From Hymenoscyphus infarciens (Eukaryota; Ascomycota; Leotiomycetes; Helotiales; Helotiaceae): 64,000 bases of DNA. The stretch lies in the NCBI GenBank assembly GCA_001414345.1, contig LLCB01000052.1:175565-239564 (forward strand), read 5' to 3'. The first letter of the stretch is position 1, and each line of letters opens with the position of its first letter. Made by a program: the position numbers and the translations under genes. Below are positions 1-11,495 of this stretch, one piece after another. The notes under the pieces are model-generated. The model ran no database searches and was not told where the DNA came from. It saw only the letters and a program-made list of their open reading frames with translations.

Positions 1-96
1 TAGACCAGAACTTGGGTTGGGACGAAAGGCAGTGAGACCTTGGAAGCCTTGAGTGAAGCTGCCAGCGGGAGAAGGAGCGTCGTTGTGAGGAGACAT
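1..96 (-). CDS. N-terminus of an unknown protein (partial)
   Basis: An open frame of 32 codons begins at an ATG on the minus strand and runs off the left edge. The residues are polar and Pro/Ser/Gly-rich near the start (begins MSPHNDAPSPAG) and then contain GFQGL and FRPNP. No family is recognised from so short a piece. The start is supported by the long pyrimidine-rich (on the minus strand) tract upstream of it, usual for fungal promoters. It could also be a chance frame, because only the first exon fragment is visible. Confidence 0.45.
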   Translation of the reverse strand, partial: MSPHNDAPSPAGSFTQGFQGLTAFRPNPSSGL

Positions 97-326
97 GATG
101 GGCAGGGCAGAGCAGGTGCGAAGGTGAATGAATATATGGACGAGAGAGCTCAATTGGGTTCACACTAGTCCAGTGCGTGGTAGGGAAGACCCCGTCGAGC
201 CCGTCGTATTTATGAGGCTATGTGGAGAGGGAGAGGCAGTGATATAGTAATAGCTCCGGGAGGGAAGTGGGGAGGATGGGAATGAGGGGAAGGAGAAGGA
301 GGGAAACCGCCAAGGGGCAGGAGCTG

Positions 327-353
327 GAGGAGGAGGAGGAGGAGGAGGAGGAG
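327..353 (+). repeat. (GGA)n microsatellite
   Basis: About nine uninterrupted GGA/GAG triplets in the purine-rich upstream region of the leftward partial gene. Confidence 0.85.
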
Positions 354-1252
354 GTTGTCAGATAGATAGAGCAAAGTGTACCTAGGTAGGTGGTTGACTT
401 GATCTAGGCGAGACTTGATCTGGGTGAGGAAGTTATCCAGTCTATCCCAAGTGGAAGTCAGCGTTGATTAAGTAGTAATTCATTGTTCCTGACGTGGCTT
501 ACAGAGGAGAGAAAGGCTCCGACCACGGGTCAGTGGCGTCCATGAGACACCTCTTCCATGAGCCATGATTTGCTGTTCCCGGTACTGGGTGGGAAGGAAA
601 ACAGGAGGGAGGGAGGGGTGTTTGCCTGGCTGGGTCTGGGGCTGAGCGGTGGGCAGAGGAAACAGAAACAGACGGGACTGGACAGGAGAGAGGTACGACA
701 GGGCAGGACAGGGCAGGACAGGACAGCAAGTTGGTGGAGAGTGAGGTGAGATTGAGAGGGGGACAAAAGTCTGCTCGTTGCGCTGTAACAGTATGCTACG
801 CTGCTTTTTTCTCCCTGCTGTCTGACTGTTCCATTGTTAGTGTGGGGGTTTGGTATGACCGACTGACACCCGCTCGCGTGGTATCGCTCCGTTGGGTCGT
901 CGTTCTCGTTCTGGGGCGATATTCGCTAACGGGCGTGTACGGGCAACTGGGTCAACAGGGGGCACCATCAAGCTATGAGCCCTGTACGAGATCCATCATA
1001 AACGCTACTCTTTTTATGTAATTCTGGAAGCTCGTGATGCTTGTTTTCGTGTCTCCGAGGACAGTCCGTGGGGACCCCGTGGGGGAGGGTTGCAGATGTA
1101 TTGCTGGCAAGTATACCGCAATTGCTGGAAAAATACCAGCGTAAAAAATGAGGCATTTGAGGATTCGTATCCCTATTTTCCGACCAAAGATTGCTTTTCC
1201 ATTTTTATACCCAGGGGCTGGCTCTCGGGCGATGAGGCTTACGGGGTGATTA

Positions 1253-1282
1253 GGGGGGGTGGGGGTGGGGGAGTCGTGGGGG
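1253..1282 (+). other. G-run cluster, possible G-quadruplex
   Basis: Four runs of five to seven guanines (1253-1259, 1261-1265, 1267-1271, 1278-1282) separated by loops of 1, 1 and 6 bases. This fits the usual G4 pattern. Folding is inferred. Confidence 0.5.
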
Positions 1283-1494
1283 CCCTTCTTTATCTGATGT
1301 CCCTAAGCACTATTTAAGCGAATTCTGCCCACCTCGTGCCTGCCCTGCTCTTCACCGCCTCGAAAACGCCAACCTGCTTGCTGCAAGAAATCAACTAATT
1401 GGGCAGCTGTATCTGGTTTCTTACTAATCTGATACGGAAGTAATTCTCCTTGGACAGCAATAAAGACTTTTGGTTCGTACCGGCCTACCTAGCC

Positions 1495-1609
1495 CTCGTT
1501 GTTCCAACTTTCTAGGGTAATTCATATAAATTATTCTAAACACTTGGAACAATGTATTCTATAGCTGGCGCAGTTGACTTTAATTGTCCTAGAAAGTTAG
1601 AATAACGAG
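1495..1609. mobile_element. Small inverted-repeat element (MITE-like), copy 1
   Basis: The ends 1495-1516 and 1588-1609 are 22-bp inverted repeats that differ at two positions, both transitions. The 115-bp unit has no coding capacity. A related unit follows at 1670 and a degenerate relative lies near 56201. Each of the first two is followed by the same 16-bp sequence actgccgctttgattg (1627-1642 and 1826-1841). Target duplication was not identified, so the element class is unknown. Confidence 0.6.
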
Positions 1610-1669
1610 AAGTATCAAAGGTTCCTACTGCCGCTTTGATTGGTCAGTCCACCGCGAGCCCCTACCTCT

Positions 1670-1809
1670 CTCATTGTTCTAGGGTAATTCAAGGTAATTG
1701 ACCTAAATACTCAAAAACGTTAACCCATAAGATTTAGAAGAATAAAATGCGATTACTCTAACTCTCTGGTTAATTACTGTGAATCACTCTAGATGGTTAG
1801 AACCATGAG
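1670..1809. mobile_element. Small inverted-repeat element (MITE-like), copy 2
   Basis: It begins ctcattgttctaggg and ends with gttagaaccatgag, an imperfect inverted repeat of the same kind as the unit at 1495. It shares the internal stretch tagggtaattca with that unit and lies only 150 bp before the AFI1 start codon, so it forms part of that promoter. Confidence 0.5.
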
Positions 1810-1959
1810 AATAAGGTAGCTATTCACTGCCGCTTTGATTGTCCACGCTTCAGGCACGTTTTCTCCCAGCCAGCTCCCAAGCGCTGGTACCTCCGTCAAA
1901 GTCGGCTTTTAGGGGATCCGACCAGCAACTCTCAGACTTTCTGCCTCAACACCAAAACA

Positions 1960-4487
1960 ATGCGGCGTACCTCCCTCTCCTCCTTTCCCTCCTCCAGATC
2001 GCCGTCATCAATGTCGCGACATTCCAGAAGACCCTCGCGCTCTCCCAATCCCCCCATGATTGACACCAATCGAACCTCAGATACGGGGTCGACCTCCAAG
2101 ACCCCTTCCAGCGGCATCTCCTCCCAACATTCTTCCATGTCGGCGCCGCGCAAGTACAACCCAGATGCTCACCCACGGAGGAAGTTGCGGTCACAGTACC
2201 CGCGAGGGGAGGGGGAGAACCACGTTGAATATATCTTGGTGGCTTCCTTCGATATCGACAAGGGGCCGATCATGGAGCACCAATACCCTGTAGCGATTAC
2301 TGGCGACGAGCACATGTTGGCGGAACTGATGTTGCCAGATCAAGCGCATGTTCGAAATCAGGACTGGACCATCTTCTTCCTCCACAAAGATACCAGCCAG
2401 GAAGAGGAGGAGGCGGAATTGAGAGAGGAACGGCGCCAGAGGAGGCAAAGGAGGAAGGATCGCGCCGCAGGACGGTTGGGCCCCGAGGACCAAGATTCAT
2501 TGGGCGACGAGGAGAATGAAGAACTAGACGGAGATACCACAGCAGATGAATCTGACGATAGTGAGCCAGAAGGTGGTGAAGGACCCCCATTGATCTATGT
2601 TTTGAATTTGGTAAATACAAAACAAGACCCCACGGCGAAACGAGGAGCAGTAGTCAAGGCCATGGCAATATGCACGAGACATCCCTTTCTGCATATATAC
2701 AAGGTGCGTTGTGTTGGGCATCATTCCCATTCCCGTGCTGACAAGATATCAGCCTTTGTTATTACTGGCCCTCGAAGAGTATTTTAAATCCCCGCATCCA
2801 GCGACGCTGGCGTTACTCTACGATGCGGTCAATACTATGGACCTGTCACTGATGCCCAGATTAAGTCTTTTGGAGAGATTCCTTCTTCAATCCTCCGATA
2901 ACAAGGATCTTTTCGTGGAGAAGTTTGAACAAATGATTCAGATGCGAATGGCTGAAGATAGAGGCGAGGCTCCAGATGACATACTCGCGTTAGCAGAGAG
3001 ATTGGAACGGCGAATGGATCTTACACGAAATGGCACCAAAGCACATGTGGTGGCGCATTCGCAATACTCAGTACCTCGAGATACCCACGAATTTGAGACC
3101 AGGGTCATGTATAATGGAATCCCAGTCCCCATAAAGGTACCTGTTGCGGTCTCTCCCGAAACAGTTGGCGATTTCTCCCTTATTAAACTCATCCAAACTT
3201 TTGCTGAACCACATGCGAAATCACCTCAGCCGTTTGCCCTTCATGGGCACCTCACTACGAGTGGAGCAAACACCCACCCAATCATTGTATTAGTCAACGC
3301 AATGTTGACACAAAAGCGTGTAATCTTTCTCGGTCATAACAGACCTTCTGGTGAAGTTGCAGAGGCAGTACTGGCAGCTTGTGCATTGGCATCAGGGGGC
3401 GTTCTCCGCGGCTTCACTCGACATGCGTTCCCATATACTGATCTCAGTAAAATAGACGATCTCCTCAAGGTCCCTGGATTCATCGCAGGAGTCACAAATC
3501 CAACATTCGAAAATCACCCCGAGTGGTGGGATGTCCTTTGTGATTTGCCTACAGGCCGCATGAAGATCAGTAGTCGGATCGAACCAGCTCCCTTGACAGA
3601 GGGTATGGCCAACTTCATGCAGCAAAACCCGGCTTACGCCAACGCTGCCAACGCAGCGTCAACAAACATGCCAGTCTCAGGTGACCCAACTGGAGACCAG
3701 GCTTTCATGCAGGATGTTCTACGTAGTATAGCCGCACGCCATGGAGAAGGAGTCATTCGAACAAAATGGCGGGATTGGGTTGAGAAATTTACACGTATCT
3801 CGGCGGCATTTGAGGAGGGTTTGTATGGAGCTAGTGCTTTGTACATTGGGGTTGAAGAAGCGGAACCTGGGAATGTCAACATCAGTGGACATGGATATGT
3901 GTGGGGTGATGATGCGTCAAGGTTAAAGGAGATGGCTGGTGGTGTGAGTCGAATTGAAGGCTGGAGAAACACAAGGAGTTATTTCAGCTTCAAACAGGTA
4001 CGCCGTGTAACAAACTCCTTTCTTTCACGTAATTATTACTGACACCATGTAGGACCTCGCCCAGCTATACAACTTTCGGCCTCTGAAAACGCTTGACTTA
4101 CATCATTTGCACGACAGACTTCGGATGACGAAACTAACCCCAGCTGCAAGTCGAGAAATCTACATTGCACTTTCGAAATACACTCATTCATATGATGAGA
4201 TTTGTCAACTACTCACAGTTGCTCCAGAATCACACGCCGGCCTCTTCTATATCGCCCTAGGTCTCTTTCACAAAGACAGAGACGTACGCATCAAAATCGT
4301 TGACCTGTTGGAAAGAATCAGCGAACATGAAGCTGGAAGACATTGGTGGAAGGGATTGAGTCGATTTGAGAAATTGGCTTATTATAGGATCAAGAGAGAA
4401 GCGGAAGCTGAAATGAGGAGCAAAATGGGAGAGAAGAATGGGACTGATGACGGACCCAATATGTTGGTTGACAGAAGGATCAGTTGA
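1960..4487 (+). CDS. AFI1: Afi1/MesA-type DENN-like polarity protein
   Basis: Three exons (1960-2703, 2753-3997, 4053-4487) give 807 aa with phase-0 junctions and canonical GT/AG introns of 49 and 55 bp. After a Ser/Arg-rich N-terminus, residues about 85-150 ([20 protein letters not shown] onward) match the Afi1 domain that docks the small GTPase Arf3. An acidic, Glu-rich linker follows. The rest ([11 protein letters not shown], later [17 protein letters not shown]) matches the SPA/DENN-like region. In yeast Afi1 keeps Arf3 polarised; in Aspergillus nidulans MesA stabilises the polarity axis at hyphal tips. The same cortical role is inferred here. The gene is tail-to-tail with the next one. 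The start is the first ATG of the open frame. Confidence 0.9.
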
Positions 4488-4947
4488 AAGAAAATCTCTC
4501 AGAGGACGACAGTTGAAATGGAACGAGGTAGGAAAACTGACCTTGAAAATATCGGAATGAGGCAAGCCACGAAACGAAATTACGAGGCTATGATTTTTTT
4601 GACGCAGCGAAATCAGCAAATTTGTTGCTGAGCAACAAGGGAATTGCAAGGAGGGAAACATGATCGGATTTGCTTGCATAGAGATACCCGCGAGAGAGCG
4701 AAACCATTTTAAAGGTTGCAAGAAGCAGTGCATTGCTTGTCTAGGCTTGGAAGGATATAAGCCCTAAAGTAGTTGAGAAAATTCTACATTTTTGACATCA
4801 CTGAACAAGATTCATTTTTTTTGGCTGACACTTTTGTCTCGTTTTTTCATTCTTGATTTGACTACTACAATTTTTCTTTTGGGCGAGTGTTGCTTCTGAC
4901 AAAGTCAGGTCTTGCCACGAATTGAAAAGGTAGGGGGAAAGGACTTA
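4488..4947. other. Convergent intergenic region
   Basis: 3' flanks of AFI1 and the formylglutathione hydrolase gene. It is T-rich towards 4800-4880, which suits poly(A) signals for the plus-strand gene. No gene seen. Confidence 0.6.
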
Positions 4948-5968
4948 CTATGCGAATAAGTATTTCGCCGCATGCTCAACATGATCTCTCGCAAAAGACG
5001 AGATGAAGAAGTACGAGTGATCATAATCCTACTCCTGGTTAGCAAATCTCCCCCCAATAGAACTCGCCAACCAGAAAAGGAGGAAATACATACCTCTTGA
5101 TACCTAACCACCACGCCCTCAACGCCCTTCTCCTTCGCGGCCGCCGCAAAATTCTCCGGCAAAAGCTGTCCTCCCTTGTAAAACCCATCCCCAGTCCCAA
5201 CATCAATCAACACATCCAACTTCTTCCCCCAGCCCTTGACTAACTCCGTAGCATCCCACTCCTTCCACTGTTCCCGGTCCTCTCCTAGATACCCCTTGAA
5301 TGCTTTCTCGCCCCACGGACACTTGGAGGGGTTACAGATCGGTGCGAATGCCGAGACGCTTTTATACATGCCGGGATTTTTGAGGAAGAGGGTTAAAGCG
5401 CCATGTCCGCCCATTGAGTGGCCTGTTATGGAGACGCGGGAGGAATCGAGGACGGGGAAGGCGGGGAAGAGGGTTTGGGGAAGGGTGCGGGTGATGTAGG
5501 TGTACATTTGGTAGTTTTCCTTGTAAGGGGGGAGGGTGGAGGTGAGGTAGAAGGAGGCGCCTGTTCCGAAGTCCCAGGATTCTTCTTCGCCTTGGATGTT
5601 GAGTCCGCCTGTTTTTTGGGGTTAGGTTTTGTTTTTTGCTCTCTCGCCTTGGTCTTCAATTCCATGGAAGCAGAAGGGAAGGGAAGGATGAGGAGGGACG
5701 AACGAGGGGAGGTATCGGGGTATACGATTGCGATTCCCTTTTCACTTGCTGCTGCTTGGAAGAATCCCTTTTCGGCGCAGTTATCGCCCGTGCATGTTAA
5801 TCCGGCGAGATAGAATAGGACTGGGATTTTGGCAGCTCCTTCTTTGAGGGCTTGGGGTGGGAGGTAGAGGTTTAATGCCATGGAACATCCGACGGAGTCG
5901 GCATCGTGAGTTAGTTTTAGGAGTTTTCCGCCAAAGGAGGCGATGGTTGCTTTGGTTGCGAAGGTCAT
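4948..5968 (-). CDS. S-formylglutathione hydrolase (esterase D family)
   Basis: Exons 5704-5968, 5094-5608 and 4948-5028 give 286 aa, the usual family length. The enzyme hydrolyses S-formylglutathione to formate and glutathione in cytosolic formaldehyde detoxification. The serine nucleophile is in GHSMGG (S153), the acid is in DVGTGDGFY (near 224-229), and the histidine is in YDHSYFF (H264). LAGLTCT and [11 protein letters not shown] are family signatures. Intron 1 has the unusual donor GTTCGT; it is the only junction that restores the conserved [10 protein letters not shown] stretch. For intron 2 the first AG would create an in-frame TAG, so the acceptor six bases later is used. The gene is convergent with AFI1. 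Confidence 0.93.
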
Positions 5969-6410
5969 TTTTGTGATGGGATTGGGGTGATGGATTGTGT
6001 GGTAAGAAGGAGAGGATGGATTGGGAGAGGGAGGGAGATGGTTTGTTGAAGAGGGGTTGTGGTACTTGTACTGTATATATTTGTATGACGTTTTAGGCCT
6101 AACAACCCCTCCAAAAACCCCACTGTACTCGAGTAGGGGGGTCAGATACCCATGTTCAGAATTAGTTCCCCTCGACATTCGGAGAAGATACGGCGCTGTT
6201 TCGGGGTTCATCTCGTCCAGGTCGTCAAGAAAACAATAAGAGAGATATTATCAAGGAAAGCAATTGTTTTCTCGCCACACCTCATATTTATGTTCCCTAG
6301 AGTATCATTCTCCATGCCAAAACGCCCAAGTTTTTATACAACGCCATCCCAATGTGTCTGTTCCTTGATTTGCTATGCAGCAGTAGTAATTTGGCCATCC
6401 AGCTTTCCGC
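5969..6410. other. Intergenic between S-FGH start and RPB6 end
   Basis: It serves as the S-formylglutathione hydrolase promoter and the RPB6 3' flank. The first 60 bp before the S-FGH start are CT-rich on the minus strand. No gene seen. Confidence 0.6.
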
Positions 6411-7074
6411 CTATTGCAATAGCTCTTCGCAGGTCCAATCTTCGTAGCTGGTTGGGGATTAGTTGCTAAATTTGAACGTAAATGGTATTTAGTAACTTAC
6501 AAACCATCAGGCATGTATCGTCGAATGACCAGGGGTATCTTCTTCTCTCTCAACTCCTTGATTGCGATTTGAAGAGGATCCGTCTCTCCCTCCAAATCTA
6601 CCAACACTGGCGCATTCATACTGAAATTGAACTCGCGTCAGAAATACGTCCAGAACTTCATTATTCTTTTGCCATCACCCATCCATCAAGACTCACCTAA
6701 TCTGCAACGCTCTCGTACCAAGAATACGAGCTCTTTCGTATTTGGTCATATATGGTGTGGTAATTCGGTCGTCCTTATGAATCTTCTTGTTCTTTGGTGC
6801 CTTGTCGCTCTTTCGATTCGCAATAGCAGAAGGGTCTCCCGACTCGACTATATTGTTGAACTGTTCTTGATCCTCGCCGAGCGCGGTGTCTTCTGGGTTG
6901 TGTGTTTCCTCATCGGGATCGTAGGGCTCGAGTGGCTCATCTGGATCGTAGTCGGGCTCCTCACCACCGTAGGCTGGGGAGAATCTTGAGGAAAACAAGT
7001 CAACGATTTGATCGGATAGCTCATCCCCTGACCAAGGGAACTTACCCTCCTTCTCCTCCTCCGTCGTCAGACAT
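6411..7074 (-). CDS. RPB6: RNA polymerase I/II/III subunit Rpb6 (ABC23)
   Basis: Four exons (7046-7074, 6697-6984, 6501-6620, 6411-6447) give 157 aa, against about 155 in yeast. The subunit is shared by all three nuclear RNA polymerases and helps the clamp and core assemble. The N-terminus is acidic ([17 protein letters not shown]), as usual, and the conserved core reads [19 protein letters not shown], then [19 protein letters not shown], ending [11 protein letters not shown]. The first exon is only 29 bp. All introns (61, 76 and 53 bp) have GTAAGT or GTGAGT donors. It is divergent from the TFIIIA gene across 224 bp. Confidence 0.95.
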
Positions 7075-7298
7075 GTTCGGATGCGGGTTGGGTGGGTTGT
7101 GTGGTTGCGCAGTGGTCTGAAAGAACGTTGGAGAGTTTGCGACTGGACTGGTGTTGTGCTGGGAGACGGGTCAAAGAAAAAGTGATGCGCGTGCTGCCTC
7201 AGCCACAACCACAACCACAACCGATCCACATTCACCAGCCACATCAAAATTATTTCCAAGTCTACATATTGAGGAGCCAAACACACCAACGCAATGCA
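7075..7298. promoter_or_regulatory. Bidirectional promoter of RPB6 and TFIIIA
   Basis: Only 224 bp separates the two start codons, so both promoters lie here. The region contains the repeated hexamer ccacaa (about 7201-7222, cagccacaaccacaacc...). No clear TATA box is visible on either side. The short uORF atgcaatggctgctccggcc, starting at 7294, overlaps the TFIIIA start codon in another frame. Confidence 0.7.
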
Positions 7299-9231
7299 AT
7301 GGCTGCTCCGGCCATGAAGAGAAAGGCCACAGGTTCCTTGGAGGAGGCTACCAAGAAGTTGCGCCTTGCCACTGGTCCTGCAGGTATGCAACAATGCGCA
7401 TTTAGTCGCCGAAGGCTCTGTAACTAATTGAGAAGTAGTCCACACTCAATCAATTAACCTCAAAGCTGAGGCTGATGGAGAGCCAGACGACGACCAATCC
7501 TACCGATCGCATGAGGGCTCCTCAAATGATGGCAATGAAGTCAACACACCCGTCACTCCATTCTCGCCAGCTCCAAGAGACAAGTTCCCATCTGAATACA
7601 AGACCATTGGATGCACCTTTCCTGGCTGCGACAAGACCTTCAACCGCCCTTCCCGATTGGAATTACACATGAAAATACATACCAATGAGCGAACTTTCAA
7701 GTGTGAATACGAAGGTTGCGACAAGGCATATTTTGAAAAGAAGCACCTGGACTCCCACATCAAAGGTTCCCACACGAAGGAGAAGAAATATGATTGCGAA
7801 TGGGAGGGCTGTGGAAAGAGTTTCTTGACCAACACGAGACTCAAGCGACATATGGAGACACATACAGGACAAGACCGATTCATATGCACTGGATACCCTG
7901 GCTGCAACCAAGCATTTCGCAAACATCAAACCCTCCAACGCCATATTCGTTCTGAGCATCTTCACCTCTCCCCATTTCCTTGTCCTTTTATTGATCCTGT
8001 TACGGGTGTTCAATGTAGTTCTGGGTTTGAGGGTTCAACAGCACTTAAGTTACACCAGAAGCGAGTACATGAGTCCCCTTTTCTCTGTACACAGTGTGTT
8101 ATTCCAGGTGCATTCAAAATTGATGGTACCCCGATAAACCTTGGATTCTCCACTGAAAATCAGCTCAACAACCACATCCAAAAGGAACACTCTAACAGAA
8201 ACTGCTGTCCTTTTTGTGAAAAGAAATTTGGTCGCAAGCAAGATCTTCACAATCACCTTGAATCACAACACTCTGGAAAAACGATCGAGGAAAGAAAGTG
8301 TTTCAAATGTCAATACACAGACTGCAACAAAGGCTTTACAAAGCAATACAATCTCATGTCACATATTCGAAGTTCACATGAAGGTGCACGTTTCATTTGT
8401 GGTACTTATGACTTTAGCGATGTCCCAGACCTAGCAAATTTTGACAAAGAAGAGGCTTGTGGACAGGACTATGCAACAAAGGCCAATTTGGAAAACCACA
8501 TCAGAACTGCTCATCTAGGTCTACCTTGGAAAGATGTTGTCCCACGCAAGAATCAGAATCGCAAATCATCAGCTGAGAGAGACATTGATGATGACGATGA
8601 CGAACCAGAGCACGATGAAGACCAGGATTATGACATGTTGGATCTTGTACCAGAAAAGAAGCGAAAGAAGAGCAAGAGGCCAAGAAAGGTCAAGCCTTCG
8701 GTCATTGATGAGCTGATTGGAAGATCCTACGATTGTGACCCAAGACGAACAATTCTTTGTCTGGTCCCTGGCTGTCCTCATAAATTCATTAGGGACTATG
8801 ATCTACACCTTCACATGAATGCTTTCCATTCCGATGACGACCCCTTCGCCACCAGCACCAATACCGAATTCGATACCGCACTCTTTGAACAAACCATGCT
8901 TCCTCAAGGAGAATGGAACAGTAATGCAACCTCGATGGCTCCAGGACTCGAAGCACCACTTCAAGAGCAAGAGAATTGGGGCTTGGGATTCGAACCAGTC
9001 TTGGACGAAAGTGGTTTCTGGCTTGGCGGTGGCGAGTTTACTCCTGCTCAGACTCCTGGACGGGATTATCAATGGACACAAGAGGAAGCTGAGATGAGGG
9101 ACATGATTGATAGTGTTACTACTACTGGATCTGACAACAATGGTGGATTTGGTAACGCTAGTCAGCTTGTTGGTTCTGAACAGGCTCTTGGTCTGGAGAA
9201 TGGTCTTGATCCTGCTTTGATGGGTTTGTAA
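7299..9231 (+). CDS. Transcription factor IIIA (multi-C2H2 zinc finger)
   Basis: Exons 7299-7383 and 7439-9231 give 625 aa. TFIIIA binds the 5S rRNA gene internal control region and recruits TFIIIC/TFIIIB. Nine or ten C2H2-type fingers are visible. Most form a run from about residue 87 ([19 protein letters not shown]) to about 385. An acidic stretch and a basic stretch ([13 protein letters not shown]) follow, then a final isolated finger at about 469-492 ([10 protein letters not shown]). The long spacer before the last finger is also seen in yeast TFIIIA. The C-terminal 130 residues are Gly/Gln/Glu-rich with no known domain. The first intron could instead end at 7465; both acceptors keep the frame. 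The 7438 acceptor is preferred because a ctaat branch point lies just before it. Confidence 0.88.
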
Positions 9232-10015
9232 ATATGGTGGTCGTGTAGGGGGGAAGAGTAGGGGTGTGGAGTATTGAGATGGGGAGGCGATAGAAATTCT
9301 TGGCTCGCGCCTATGTTTGATGTTATTTTATTAATGCGAAAAATGGGGAGGGAGGAGCGAGATGAGAGTAACTGGACGAAAACGGTGTTGGTGGTTATGA
9401 AATCATTGGGATGGGAGTATATGGGAAGCAAGGTTATTGCTAGAGCTTGCAAGTGCTGCGTTTTGCTCTAATTATGACCTACTTTGGAACATTCAATTTT
9501 AGTGTTCAGTAGATGAATGAAGCAATGAATAAATGAACCAAGATGCTGAGACGAGATTATCAGGTGTTTATACATCTTGCTACATGGGGATATCGTACTA
9601 CTTGAATTCAATAAACCCAGGAGAAGAAAGCGAGAAAAGTAAGCACTTCGTGGTAGTGTCAAAGTCAAAGTAATTTCATTTCGGCCACTTGCTGATTTCA
9701 TAGTGAAATGCTGTTGGTTAATTTCTAAAAGACCTATCCTCTATTTCATGTATGCTTTTCAAAGCAGAGTTAGCGTATTAGTCCAGTAAACCCCAGATTC
9801 ACCGACAATAGACATGGAAAGATCACTGTGAGCTTAAATCGTAAATACGGCCAAGGAAATTATCATCAGATGAGACTACCTATGGAGATAATTCTCTGGC
9901 TAAATTTCTGCAGAGCAACGGGGAAATTGCCCTAGTGCAATGACCTTGGGGAAATGAGTGCACATCCACAAGTGGATAATGACTAGGAGTCACTGTCGAA
10001 GTCCATGTTCCCCTT
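9232..10015. other. Intergenic (convergent), nothing recognised
   Basis: 3' flanks of the TFIIIA gene and the PAP2-like gene. Only short frames without coding character are present, and no RNA gene was seen. Confidence 0.5.
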
Positions 10016-11495
10016 CTAAAAGTTGTTCCAAAGCTCATCAAATACCGCAAGCGTATCCAAAGCAACCTTGATTCCAATCTTCATACCAATCTCAGTCGCA
10101 AAACTGAAGTGAATCTATGGGAATGAATTAGCTTTGTCTCTCATTTCAAAGGGGGAGAAACCTTACGCCTCCGTAAACTCTACTGTTGCTAATTTCTTCG
10201 GCGCCTACTGTGATGTTGCTGAAATGTCGTGTCAAGACTTGTCCGTTTTGGCCAACGAGAGAGCTGATTGTCACATCGACGTTATCACCACCGTTGAAAG
10301 CTTTGAGCACCGCCGCGGCTGCACTGCCAGTTGATGAGTGGCCCGATGTGTATTCTTGCTCGATTGGCGTGGGTATAATCAATGGTCGGTAGTCTGGCTG
10401 GGAGAGGTCATGGCCCGAAGGAAGCCAGATATCGGTGCGGTGGAGGGCAGTCTCGGGTCGCCAGGTGTTGTAGTGGAACCTGGTGATGGATGTCAGTATA
10501 TGATTCAAAGTGACTTACGTCTGCAACCGTGCTAGAATGTGCTTACTTGGATACCCATGATGCGACGGCTGCGTTGAACATTGCATAATTGAGTTGTGTG
10601 CGGAGTTTCGCCGACTTTTGGGCATCCTTCGCTAGAGAATCACCAAGCATGATGTTGGCAAAGCGGTTCCATTTGCTGTTCAACTTCAGTATAGCGTTCT
10701 TGCAACCGGGGGGGGGACTTACATTGGCGCCGATTCTTCCCAGAAGAGAGCGATTTCTGTCTGGTCTTGGGTTCTGGTTGTTGAATTGACGAAACCGATC
10801 GACTTGACAGCTGCTAGAAACTCCTCATATACTGGATCGGTGACTTGAGGAGGAGGAGGGGCTAGATAGGAAATGGCTGGATGGTCATTGGAAAACATGC
10901 GAGTTAATGGGATCTGGGGACCATCGGGAGGGAGACCATAGCTGGGATTTGTCAATTGATAAACTCCTGGGTCCTGCGGGCCGTAGCTGTAGTCGACAAA
11001 TTCATTGATGCCATCGTCGGTACGAGCGGAGATAACTTCCAAGGCAGCCTTTCGACCAGCCGAGCTTGCTCTGTCGAGGTCAATATTATCATTGGCGAGA
11101 ATTTGGGCTTGAATGGTCTTCAAAGCGTTGTCGATGTAAGGAGACAAGCGAGTGCCATGGAAGATCCAAGTGAGTGCATTATGAGCGGCATACGAGGCAG
11201 CAATTTGTTGGAAGCCAGTATTGTCGTCTTCTTCGGTTTCTGCGACGGCGTTGTACATCGAAGCTGAGGTAACAGCGAAAGTCCAGCAGACAGTAGGTGT
11301 CTGAAGTCCACCAACTAGAGGTCCAACTGTTCCATTGATGAACTTGGAGGTTTGGTCAACCCCTGATCGAGCATATTAGAAGAAGTCCTGCTTGGGTATT
11401 TCAGTATGCTTACAGTATTGAACGACATCTCCAGAGTAGGTAGCTGAAGCGAATCCTGCTACTGAAAGAGTAGCCAGCACACTTGAGAGCTTCAT
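10016..11495 (-). CDS. Secreted vanadium haloperoxidase / PAP2-superfamily protein
   Basis: Five exons (11414-11495, 10723-11362, 10547-10675, 10167-10479, 10016-10114) give 420 aa. It opens with a signal peptide (MKLSSVLATLSVAGFASA), so the product is likely secreted. The fold's active-site elements appear in order: KWNR (242-245), FHYNTWRP (285-292), EYTSGHSS (326-333, with H331 as the catalytic or vanadate-binding candidate) and SRVYGGIHF (383-391, R384 and H390). These match PAP2-type acid phosphatases and vanadium-dependent haloperoxidases. Halide oxidation versus phosphatase activity cannot be decided from sequence. An internal gtaagt inside intron 3 gives an alternative donor. Intron 2 carries a run of nine or more G. 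Confidence 0.88.

Larger units (their letters stand above)
97..1494. other. Intergenic, purine-rich promoter region
   Basis: No convincing gene. The plus strand is strongly purine-rich up to about 730, i.e. CT-rich read from the leftward gene, as expected for its 5' UTR and promoter. It holds a GGA triplet array, a 10-bp tandem repeat (gggcaggaca, about 700-722) and a G-run cluster. Short frames here have no coding character. Confidence 0.6.

Noticed and set aside
4257..4733. 158-codon minus-strand frame opposite the AFI1 last exon
   Set aside because: Shadow of a well-supported exon; composition has no domain signal.
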